Both the position numbers and the translations under genes were made by a program. A model generated the notes under the pieces. The model was not told the DNA's origin, searched no databases, and saw only the letters and a program-made list of their open reading frames with translations. Of a stretch of 64,000 bases of DNA, positions 52,124 to 59,220 are shown piece by piece. The stretch's first letter is position 1. Each line of letters starts with the position of its first letter. This stretch comes from Acidobacteriota bacterium (GTDB lineage: Bacteria; Acidobacteriota; Vicinamibacteria; Vicinamibacterales; JAKQTR01), in assembly GCA_029562975.1 (NCBI GenBank), contig JAKQTR010000039.1:1-64000 (forward strand), given 5' to 3'.

Positions 52124-53674
52124 TCAGACGATGCGCAGCGCGCCGCCGACGGCGATCTGGCGCTCCCGGGTGAAGGTCAGCGGCGTGGTGATGCCCTCGC
52201 CGGTCGGCGTCGCGATGGTGTGGCTGAAGTAGCCCGGGCCGCCGATGCCGAGCGCCGCCAGCGACGCCGCGTTGTGGATGAAGAGCGTCGTGTTCACGGC
52301 GCGCGCCATGCGCGTCGCGTGCTCGACGTCGCGCGTGTGAATGACGGCCGTGTGCCGGTAGCCCTGCTCCGCCCTCACTGCCGCCTCGATTGCCGCGTCG
52401 ATGCACGGCACCCGCACGATCGGAAGGAACGGCATCATCTGCTCCTCCGCCACGAACGCGTGCGACGCGTCGGTCTCCCCGAACAGCAGCTCCGTGCCCG
52501 CCGGGACCCGCACGCCGGCGGCCTCCGCGAGGACGCTGGCGTCCTGGCCGAGGAGGTCCCGCTTCACGTGGGCGCGGCCGCACCCTCTGCCCGGGCCGTC
52601 GAAGGTGAAGGCCGCCTCGGTGAGCCGCGCGATCGCGCGCGCGTCGAGCCGGACGGCGCCGGCCCGCTCCATCGCGGCCATGAAGTCGTCCGCGACGGAT
52701 TCGAGGACGAACACCTCCTTCTCGCCGATGCAGAGCAGGTTGTTGTCGAAGGCGGCGCCTGCGATGATCGACCTGGCGGCCAGGTCGAGATCCGCCGAGT
52801 CGTCCACGACCACCGGCGGGTTGCCCGGCCCGCCGGCGATGACGCGCTTGCCGCTCTGCGCCGCGGCCTTGACGACGGCCGGGCCGCCGGTCACGCAGAG
52901 CAGCGCGACGTCCGGGTGGCGAAACACCTCTCCGGCCGCCTCGATGCTTGCCTCGGCCATCGTCGTGATGACGTTCGTCAGGCCGACTTCGCGGTGGATC
53001 TCGCGGTTGAAGAGGGCGAGCGCGTGCGCCGCCACGAGCGCGCCGGCGGGATGCGGGCTGAACACGGCGGTGTTGCCCGCCGCCAGCACGTTGATGGCGT
53101 TGCTCGCCATCGTCGGGACCGAGTGCGTGGCCGGCAGGATCATGCCGATCACGCCCCACGGCGCCCGCTCGATCACGCAGAGGCCGGAGCGATCGCTCCG
53201 GGCGTCGCTGCGCATCGCCTCGACGCCGAGCACGAGGCGCATCGCGCGGAGCTTGGCGATCTTGTGGTCGAGTCGGCCGATGCGCGTCTCGTCCATCTCC
53301 ATGCGGCCGAGCGGCTCGGCCCGCTCCTCGCACAGGCGGCGGATGACGCCGATCATCCGCCCGCGCTCGTCGAGGCTCATCTGCGCGACGCGCGCCTGGG
53401 CGGCGGCGGCCGCCTTCACCGCCTCGTCCACCGTCGCGAAGACGCCGTCGCCGAGCGGGGCGCGCTTCTGCTTCGCGGCCGCTGGCGTGGCCGGCTGCGC
53501 CGCCGCCCGCGCGGGGGCCGCCGGCGCGAACGGGCGCACCGAGGCGCCGCCTGGCGGGCGAGATCCCGGCGCGGGACGCAGGACGGCCGCCGGCGCGGCG
53601 CCGGGGTACGCCAGCAGCCGGGCCACGACCTCCTGCGCGATGTCGGCGACGACGCGATCGCGATCGGCGATCAT
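52124..53674 (-). CDS. CoA-acylating aldehyde dehydrogenase of the microcompartment (PduP/EutE-like)
   Basis: This 516-residue enzyme has an N-terminal amphipathic helix (RVVADIAQEVVARLLAY) as a likely encapsulation peptide. A long Ala/Pro linker (residues about 25-70) leads to the dehydrogenase core. Core motifs are GVIGMILPATHSVPT, VTGGPAVVKAA, the catalytic Cys315 in DNNLLCIGEKE and FVAEEQMMPFLPIVR. It would oxidise lactaldehyde or propionaldehyde to the acyl-CoA with NAD+. The start overlaps the upstream BMC-P stop (ATGA). Its acyl-CoA feeds PduL, encoded upstream in the same unit. Confidence 0.9.
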   Translation of the reverse strand: MIADRDRVVADIAQEVVARLLAYPGAAPAAVLRPAPGSRPPGGASVRPFAPAAPARAAAQPATPAAAKQKRAPLGDGVFATVDEAVKAAAAAQARVAQMSLDERGRMIGVIRRLCEERAEPLGRMEMDETRIGRLDHKIAKLRAMRLVLGVEAMRSDARSDRSGLCVIERAPWGVIGMILPATHSVPTMASNAINVLAAGNTAVFSPHPAGALVAAHALALFNREIHREVGLTNVITTMAEASIEAAGEVFRHPDVALLCVTGGPAVVKAAAQSGKRVIAGGPGNPPVVVDDSADLDLAARSIIAGAAFDNNLLCIGEKEVFVLESVADDFMAAMERAGAVRLDARAIARLTEAAFTFDGPGRGCGRAHVKRDLLGQDASVLAEAAGVRVPAGTELLFGETDASHAFVAEEQMMPFLPIVRVPCIDAAIEAAVRAEQGYRHTAVIHTRDVEHATRMARAVNTTLFIHNAASLAALGIGGPGYFSHTIATPTGEGITTPLTFTRERQIAVGGALRIV

Positions 53675-53970
53675 TGCGGCATCTCCACCGTGGCGGCGCC
53701 CATCTCCACCGAGTCCACGATCCCGACGATGACCGCGTCGGTGGGGCTGTCCTTCGTCATCGGCGTCATCCGGGCCGAACTGCCCTGCGTGAAGAGCACG
53801 TAGGTGCCCAGCCCCGCGCCGACGCTGTCGACGGCCACCACCGTGTTGCCGGACTCCGTGAGGACGCCGTCCTTCGCCACGCAGGGCTGCACGACCAGGA
53901 GCTTCGCGCCCTGGAACTTCGCGTGCTTCTGCGTCGCGACGACGCTGCCGATGACTCTCGCGAGCAACAT
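53671..53970 (-). CDS. BMC-P pentamer shell protein (EutN/CcmL family)
   Basis: This 99-residue protein has the canonical pattern MLLARVIGSVVATQKHAKFQ, KLLVVQPC, VAVDSVGAGLGTYVLFTQGS and AVIVGIVDSVEM. This copy is closest to standard EutN/CcmL proteins, so it is probably the main vertex protein. It overlaps the aldehyde dehydrogenase gene by 4 bases and follows the first BMC-H gene by 17 bp. Confidence 0.92.
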   Translation of the reverse strand: MLLARVIGSVVATQKHAKFQGAKLLVVQPCVAKDGVLTESGNTVVAVDSVGAGLGTYVLFTQGSSARMTPMTKDSPTDAVIVGIVDSVEMGAATVEMPQ

Positions 53971-53987
53971 GGTCCCGCCTCCGTTCC

Positions 53988-54260
53988 CTAGCCCGGGAGC
54001 GTTCCCGCCACCTCGTCGTGCGGGCGCGGGATGACGTGCACGCTCACCACCTCGCCGACCGAGCGCGCCGCCACGGCGCCGGCGTCCACCGCCGCCTTGA
54101 CGGCCGCGACGTCGCCCGCCAGGAAGATCGTGCACATCCCGCTGCCGACCTTCTTCCACCCCTTGAACGTGACATCCGCCGCCTTCAGGGCCGCGTCGGC
54201 GGCCTGGACCAGGGGCGTGAGGCCGCGTGTTTCAATCATGCCGATTGCCGTCTGTGCCAT
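53988..54260 (-). CDS. BMC-H hexamer shell protein, pore loop VGSGM
   Basis: This 90-residue single-domain BMC protein reads [20 protein letters not shown] then GWKKVGSGMCTIFLAGDVAAV, with the residues around G39-S40-G41 lining the pore. The ending is VSVHVIPRPHDEV. Hexamers tile the shell facets and let small substrates through. It is one of three tandem BMC-H paralogs whose pore loops differ. GGAGGACGAC stands before the ATG. Confidence 0.95.
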   Translation of the reverse strand: MAQTAIGMIETRGLTPLVQAADAALKAADVTFKGWKKVGSGMCTIFLAGDVAAVKAAVDAGAVAARSVGEVVSVHVIPRPHDEVAGTLPG

Positions 54261-54344
54261 GTCGTCCTCCAGCCGAACACGCCGGACCCGAGATTCGTTC
54301 CCGCGGACCGGAGCGGCCGCGTCGCACGGGTCTCGGGGCCGTCC

Positions 54345-54614
54345 CTATGGGAGCATCCCCGCGACGAGGCCGTCGTGCGGCCGGGTGATGACGTGAGCCG
54401 CGACCAGCTCGCCGACCGTCTTGGCGGCCGCCGCGCCGGCGTCCACGGCCGCGCGGACGCTGCCCACGTCGCCGCGGACGATGGAGGTGACGTAGCCGCC
54501 GCCGATCTGGATCCGGGCCGTGAGCTTCACGTTCGCGGCCTTGCACATGGCGTCGCTGGCCTCAACCAGGCCCACGAGCCCCTTCGTTTCAATCAAGCCG
54601 AGTGCTTCCACCAT
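54345..54614 (-). CDS. BMC-H hexamer shell protein, pore loop IGGGY
   Basis: This 89-residue BMC-H protein opens [20 protein letters not shown] and has the distinct pore loop [17 protein letters not shown]. The usual GSG is replaced by GGGY, which would change pore size and polarity. It ends [13 protein letters not shown]. It probably makes separate hexamers from the other two paralogs. It has an 84-bp gap before the next BMC-H gene, the largest within this cluster apart from the one before pduL. Confidence 0.94.
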   Translation of the reverse strand: MVEALGLIETKGLVGLVEASDAMCKAANVKLTARIQIGGGYVTSIVRGDVGSVRAAVDAGAAAAKTVGELVAAHVITRPHDGLVAGMLP

Positions 54615-54640
54615 GGCCCTGCTCCCTTCACCAGCCGCGC

Positions 54641-54940
54641 CTACGAGAGGCCGGCCGCGGCCTTCGGCCCGAGCCTCCCGACGAGCCCGTCCAGGTCGTC
54701 GTGCGGGCGCGGGATCACGAGGACGCTCACCACCTCGCCCAGGGGCTTCGCCGCCGCGGCGCCGGCGTCCACCGCCGCCTTGACCGCCGCCACTTCGCCT
54801 TCGACGACCGCGGCCACCAGGCCGGAGCCCACCGGCTCCCAGGTCCTGAAGGTCACGCCGGCCGCCTTCAGCATCGCGTCGACGGCCTCGAAGAGCGCCA
54901 CCAGTCCGCGTGTCTCGATCATCCCGATTGCAGGTTTCAC
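54641..54940 (-). CDS. BMC-H hexamer shell protein, pore loop VGSGL
   Basis: This 99-residue BMC-H protein opens [20 protein letters not shown] and has the pore segment [17 protein letters not shown], which is more acidic than the other copies. The C-terminal tail is about 10 residues longer ([15 protein letters not shown]). The start is GTG 54940 with GGAGC upstream; the longer open frame adds only Pro/Ala-rich sequence. First of the three BMC-H genes in transcription order, it follows pduL by 95 bp. Confidence 0.93.
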   Translation of the reverse strand: MKPAIGMIETRGLVALFEAVDAMLKAAGVTFRTWEPVGSGLVAAVVEGEVAAVKAAVDAGAAAAKPLGEVVSVLVIPRPHDDLDGLVGRLGPKAAAGLS

Positions 54941-55035
54941 CGCGCGCTCCTGTTCCGGCCGGGCCGGCGCTGCCGCCCGTCCCTTCTGCTGCCCGGCCGG
55001 CGCTGCCGCCCCGGCCCGTGTCCGTCGGAGCGGCC

Positions 55036-55740
55036 TCACCGGCCGCCGCCTTCCGACTTGCTGAGCTCGAACTCCGTGGCCAGGTGCAGCGCGCACGCGT
55101 TGGCCTCGTCGGTGTCCATGTGCACGTTCAGCCGCGAGGTCGGGTCGATGCGGGCGACGACGCGGCTGAAGACCAGCGGGGCGGGGCTCTCCACGCGCAG
55201 GCGCATGAGGTCGCCCTGCTTCACGCCGTAGTGCTCGGCCTCGGCGGGATTCATGTGCACGTGAATCGCCGCGCGGATCACGCCCTGCTTCAGCTGCACC
55301 ATCCCCGCCGGCCCGACCACGTAGGCGCCAGGCGTGCCGGCGGTGTCGCCCGACAGCCGCACCGGCACGTCGTCGAAGCCGAGGAGGATTGCGTCGGTGA
55401 AGGCCAGCTCGATCTGCGACTCCTTCCGGAGCGGCCCGAGGATGCGCAGGTTCGGGATCGAGCGGCCGCGGCGCCCGACGAGCGTGACCGTCTCCTTCGC
55501 GGCGTAGTTGCCTTCCTGGTAGAGCGGCCGGTCCGGCGTGAGCTCGTGGCCGGGCCCGTACAGCACGTCGAGGTCCGCGCGGCTCACGTGCATGTGCCGG
55601 GCGGAGACGTGCACGACGAGCGGGTTCGTGCCGGCCGCGGGCGCGGCGCCGAACCGCGCCGAGACCACCTGGCGCACGACCTCTTCGATGGCCGCGCGGG
55701 TGAGCGGCGGGCGGTCGATCGTCGCGGTGCTAGCGGCCAT
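55036..55740 (-). CDS. pduL: PduL-type phosphate propanoyltransferase
   Basis: This 234-residue enzyme has an N-terminal amphipathic encapsulation helix ([18 protein letters not shown]). Two PduL beta-barrel repeats carry the zinc motifs VSARHMHVS and [15 protein letters not shown]. It moves the acyl group from CoA to phosphate, which frees CoA inside the shell. [10 protein letters not shown] at 55740 is the favoured start. It overlaps the ackA gene by 11 bases. The product acyl phosphate is the substrate of the AckA encoded immediately before it. Confidence 0.93.
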   Translation of the reverse strand: MAASTATIDRPPLTRAAIEEVVRQVVSARFGAAPAAGTNPLVVHVSARHMHVSRADLDVLYGPGHELTPDRPLYQEGNYAAKETVTLVGRRGRSIPNLRILGPLRKESQIELAFTDAILLGFDDVPVRLSGDTAGTPGAYVVGPAGMVQLKQGVIRAAIHVHMNPAEAEHYGVKQGDLMRLRVESPAPLVFSRVVARIDPTSRLNVHMDTDEANACALHLATEFELSKSEGGGR

Positions 55741-56893
55741 GTGCGCCTCCGGCGGCCCCGCCGCCTTTGACCACCTCGGCCGTCGCGCGCGCCACGACCC
55801 GCTCTTCGTCGGCCGGGACGATGAGGATCGGCACGCGCGAGGCGGCGGCGGAGATCCTGGCGGCGCCGCGCGCGTCCGCGTTGAGGCCCCGGTCGAGGAC
55901 GATGCCGAACTCGCCCAGGCCCGTGCAGACGCCTGCGCGGATGTCCGGGCTGTTCTCGCCAATCCCGCCGGAGAACGTGAGGACGTCAACTCCGCCGAGC
56001 GTGACGAGGAACGCGCCCAGGTAGTGGCGGATCGAGCGGACGAAGGCGTCGAGGGCGAGGCGCGCCCGCGCGTTGCCCGACGCGGCCGCCTCGTCGAGGT
56101 CGCGGATGTCGCCAGACAGGCCGCTGATGCCCGCGAGGCCGGACTGCGACGCCAGCACGCGCGCCATCTCGTCGGGGCCGAGGCCGCGCTTCTTCATGAC
56201 GAAGAGCGCCGCGAAGACGTCGAGGTCGCCGCAGCGGTTGCTCTGCGGCAGGCCAGACTGCGGCGACATGCCGAAGCTCGTGTCGGCGGCGACGCCGTCG
56301 CGGACGGCGGCCAGGCTCGAGCTGCCGCCGAGATGGCAGGAGATGTGCCGGAGGCCGGCGCCGAGGTGCGCCTGCACGTGCTCGTGTGCCGCGCGGTGGC
56401 TCGCGCCGTGGAAGCCGTACCGGCGCACGCCCAGCTCCTCGCGCCAGTCGAACGGCACCGCGTAGGTCGTCGCCGCCTCGTCGAGGCGGTCGAAGAAGGC
56501 CGTCTCGAAGAGGGCGACGAGGGGAACGCCCGGCACGCCCCTGGCGAACGAGCGCATCGCGGCGACGTAGGGCGGGTTGTGGGCGGGCGCGAAGAAGGAG
56601 AACTCCTCCATCGCGGCGAGCACGTCCTCGTCCACCACGCGCGCGCCGCTGACCGGGCCGGCGTGCACGGCCTTGAAGCCGATGGCGGCCAGCTCGTCCA
56701 GGCGGGCGAGCGGCTTGCCGTCGCCGGCGATGTCAGCGACGCATCGGCGGATAGCCGTTTCGTAGTTGGGGCAGTCGCCGCCCGTCTGGCCGATGCGCTC
56801 GACGCGTCCCTGCGCGAGGACGGCGTCGCGTTCGACGTCGAAGAGGCGGTACTTGAACGACGTGCTGCCGATGTTGGCGACCAGAATGTTCAT
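55730..56893 (-). CDS. ackA: Acetate/propionate-kinase-family acyl kinase, diverged active site
   Basis: This 387-residue acyl kinase is the first gene of the minus unit and should make ATP from the acyl phosphate. It keeps N7 in LVANIGSTSFKY, YGFHGASH, an Arg in QSNRCGDLD and the GGIGEN nucleotide motif. Two canonical sites differ. The usual RVVHGG region reads FKAVHAGP, with Lys for Arg and one Gly lost. The FDTAFH motif reads FETAFF, with Glu for the catalytic-region Asp. This points to a microcompartment-specific subgroup acting on lactyl or propionyl phosphate rather than housekeeping acetate kinase. The ATG at 56893 fits the family N-terminus. Confidence 0.9.
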   Translation of the reverse strand: MNILVANIGSTSFKYRLFDVERDAVLAQGRVERIGQTGGDCPNYETAIRRCVADIAGDGKPLARLDELAAIGFKAVHAGPVSGARVVDEDVLAAMEEFSFFAPAHNPPYVAAMRSFARGVPGVPLVALFETAFFDRLDEAATTYAVPFDWREELGVRRYGFHGASHRAAHEHVQAHLGAGLRHISCHLGGSSSLAAVRDGVAADTSFGMSPQSGLPQSNRCGDLDVFAALFVMKKRGLGPDEMARVLASQSGLAGISGLSGDIRDLDEAAASGNARARLALDAFVRSIRHYLGAFLVTLGGVDVLTFSGGIGENSPDIRAGVCTGLGEFGIVLDRGLNADARGAARISAAASRVPILIVPADEERVVARATAEVVKGGGAAGGAHGR

Positions 56894-57108
56894 GGTCTGA
56901 CCGATTATGACTGCTTTTGATGACGACAAGGAAGGCCTGGATCGGTCGTAACAATGCCGCTCGACGTCCTCTGCTTCCTCCGCCACTCCCTGATATCGAC
57001 GTAACTGTATGATTTCTGTTGACGTATTGCAAGCAAAATATCTATATTAACGGTCGTCAATAGACTGAAATACGACAGTTTTCGACCGATAAGAGACAGG
57101 TGCAACCC
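56894..57108. promoter_or_regulatory. Divergent promoter and operator region of the microcompartment locus
   Basis: This AT-rich island of 215 bp separates ackA and pduS. Toward pduS: TTGACG (57019-57024) and TATATT (57043-57048), 18 bp apart. Toward ackA, on the minus strand: TTGCAA (57032-57027) and TACAGT (57009-57004), 17 bp apart, which gives a leader of about 100 bases. The two promoters overlap. An inverted repeat TTGACG/CGTCAA (57019-57024 and 57055-57060) flanks the pduS -10 region and is a candidate operator for the DeoR regulator. Confidence 0.6.
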
Positions 57109-58434
57109 ATGAATCGGTCACCGAGGCCGTCCGCACCGCCCACGCTCGACCGCATCGCTGAGCTCGGCATCGTCGGGGCCGGCGGCGGCGGCTTCCCGGC
57201 GGCCGTCAAGCTGGCGGCGCGCGTGTCGACGGTGATCGTGAACGGCGCCGAGTGCGAGCCGCTCCTGCACAAGGACAAGGAACTGCTCCAGCACCTTGCG
57301 GAGCCCATGCTGCGCGGCCTCGCGGCGGCAATGGCGCTGACAAGCGCTCGCGAGGGCATCATCGGCATCAAAGAGAAGTACACGGCCGTCATGGCCGGCC
57401 TGGAGCCGGTGCTGCCGCCGAACGTACGCATCCTGCCGCTCACCGACACCTACCCGGCCGGCGACGAGTTCCTGCTGGTGCACGACGCGGTGGGCCGCAT
57501 CATCCCGCCGGGCGGCCTGCCGAAGGACGTGGACGCGGTCGTCGCCAACGTCGAGACGCTCGCCAACATCGGCCTCGATCGGCCCGTCACGCACAAGTAC
57601 CTGACGGTGGCCGGGGCCGTGGCCGCGCCGGTCACGCTCGCGGCGCCGATCGGCACGAGCATCGGCGAGCTCATCGCGCGCGCCGGCGGCCCCACCGCCG
57701 ATCGCATCGCCGTGCTCCTCGGCGGCGCCATGATGGGCCGGCTCGCCGCGAACTTCGACGAGCCGGTCACGAAGACGCTCGGCGGCCTCATCGTCCTGCC
57801 CGAGTCGCACCCGCTCATCGAGCGCTACAAGGCAACGCCCCGGCAGATCGCGCGCATCGGCCGCTCCGCGTGCGACCAGTGCCGGTTCTGCACGGACCTC
57901 TGCCCGCGCTTCCTCATCGGGCATCCCATCCAGCCGCACCTCGCGATGCAGTCGCTGGGGTTCTCCACGAGCCCGACGTCGATGGCGGCTGGGACGCTGT
58001 ACTGCTGCGAGTGCAACCTCTGCAGCCTGTACTCGTGCCCCGAGAACCTCGACCCGAAGAACGTGTGCGTGGCGTCGAAACCCGCGGCGCGCGAGCGGAA
58101 GCTCGAGTGGAAGGGCACGCCGGACTCGATCGCCGCGCACCCGCTGGCCGGGGACCGCCGCGTGCCGACGAAGCGCCTCATCGCGAAGCTGGGCCTCGCC
58201 GGGTTCCGCAACGTCGGCCCGCTCGAGGATCTGGGCGCCGCGCCGCGGCGCGTCGTGCTGCCGCTGAAGCAGCACGCGGGCGCTCCGGCCGCGCCAGTCG
58301 TCCGGCCCGGCGACCGCGTCGCTGCTGGCGACCTGGTGGCGGCCCCGGCTGCCGGCGCCCTCGGCGCGCGCATCCACGCCAGCATCAGCGGCGTGGTCCG
58401 CTCGGTGGATGGCGCCGTCGTGATCGAGGCCTGA
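57109..58434 (+). CDS. pduS: PduS/RnfC-like Fe-S flavoprotein (cobalamin-reductase type)
   Basis: This 441-residue protein has an N-terminal glycine-rich nucleotide/FMN site (GIVGAGGGGFPAAVK), NGAECEPLLHKDKEL as in RnfC/NuoF-type proteins, then an SLBB-like segment. Two [4Fe-4S] motifs follow: CDQCRFCTDLCP and CCECNLCSLYSCP. The C-terminal 70 residues form a small barrel with VRPGDRVAAGDLVA. PduS proteins pass electrons from NADH to acceptors in microcompartments. There is no B12 enzyme in the window, so here it more likely recycles NADH. It pairs with the BMC-T gene 20 bp downstream. ATG 57109 has GAGACAGG upstream. Confidence 0.88.
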   Translation: MNRSPRPSAPPTLDRIAELGIVGAGGGGFPAAVKLAARVSTVIVNGAECEPLLHKDKELLQHLAEPMLRGLAAAMALTSAREGIIGIKEKYTAVMAGLEPVLPPNVRILPLTDTYPAGDEFLLVHDAVGRIIPPGGLPKDVDAVVANVETLANIGLDRPVTHKYLTVAGAVAAPVTLAAPIGTSIGELIARAGGPTADRIAVLLGGAMMGRLAANFDEPVTKTLGGLIVLPESHPLIERYKATPRQIARIGRSACDQCRFCTDLCPRFLIGHPIQPHLAMQSLGFSTSPTSMAAGTLYCCECNLCSLYSCPENLDPKNVCVASKPAARERKLEWKGTPDSIAAHPLAGDRRVPTKRLIAKLGLAGFRNVGPLEDLGAAPRRVVLPLKQHAGAPAAPVVRPGDRVAAGDLVAAPAAGALGARIHASISGVVRSVDGAVVIEA

Positions 58435-58454
58435 GCCGTGAAAGGGAGACTGCC

Positions 58455-59015
58455 GTGCCGAAGCTGAAGTCGATCGGGCTCGTCGAGGTCTCGTCGATCG
58501 CCGCCGGCTACGTGGCGCTGGACGCCATGCTCAAGGCGGCGCAGGTCGATCTCCTGCTCGCGCGCACGATCTGCTCGGGCAAGTACCTCATCGTCGTGGG
58601 CGGGGACGTGGCGTCGGTCCAGGCGTCGGTGGAGGCGGGCGCCGCGAAGTGCGACGGGTCGCTCATCGAGCGGCGCGTCGTCACGAAGGTGCATCCCGCC
58701 GTGTTTCCCGCGATCGGCCTCGCCGTGGACGTCGCGCCGGAGTACACGAAGGCGATCGGCCTCATCGAGACGTTCTCGGCGTCGAGCATCGTCGACGTTG
58801 CCGACGCGGCGGTGAAGGCCGCGAACGTTGTGCTCTTCCGCATCCACCTCGCGATGGCCGTCGGCGGCAAGGGCTTCGTCGTGCTGACCGGAGACATCGC
58901 CAGCGTCGAGGCCGCCGTCGCGGCGGGCGCCGCCGTGGCTTCGGGTGAGGGGATCCTCGTGGGCAAGGCGGTCATTCCGGGGCCGGCGAAGGAGCTGTTC
59001 CGCGAGTTCATGTGA
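58455..59015 (+). CDS. BMC-T shell protein with pore cysteine (PduT-like)
   Basis: This 186-residue protein has two fused BMC domains (about 1-90 and 95-186), so it forms trimers that mimic hexamers. In the first domain the pore loop is RTICSGKYLIVVGGDV, with Cys40 at the place where PduT carries the cysteine that holds a [4Fe-4S] cluster on the threefold axis. The second-domain loop is AVGGKGFVVLTGDI. An adjacent PduS-type gene supports an electron-transfer role across the shell. The start is GTG 58455 after AAGGGAGA. Confidence 0.9.
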   Translation: MPKLKSIGLVEVSSIAAGYVALDAMLKAAQVDLLLARTICSGKYLIVVGGDVASVQASVEAGAAKCDGSLIERRVVTKVHPAVFPAIGLAVDVAPEYTKAIGLIETFSASSIVDVADAAVKAANVVLFRIHLAMAVGGKGFVVLTGDIASVEAAVAAGAAVASGEGILVGKAVIPGPAKELFREFM

Positions 59016-59220
59016 GGCCACGCCGGCGGCCCGGCGGCGGACCCTGGCTCCGACGCGCGCGGCCTGTCGGCGCACGATGCCGGCGGCGTCCCCGGAACCC
59101 TCCGGGACAGGCCAGGCAGGCAGCGGCCGTGCGCCGGGACGCAGTCGCCCTTGTTCCGCGCCGGCGTCCGAGGCACGCTGACGCAGCCGGAATCCGGTCT
59201 GCCCCGATGGAGGGTCTCCC

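Noticed and set aside
54261-54344. Attenuator hairpin between two BMC-H genes (CCCGAGA and TCTCGGG)
   Set aside because: A 7-bp stem with a loop of about 40 bases and no T-run is too weak to call.
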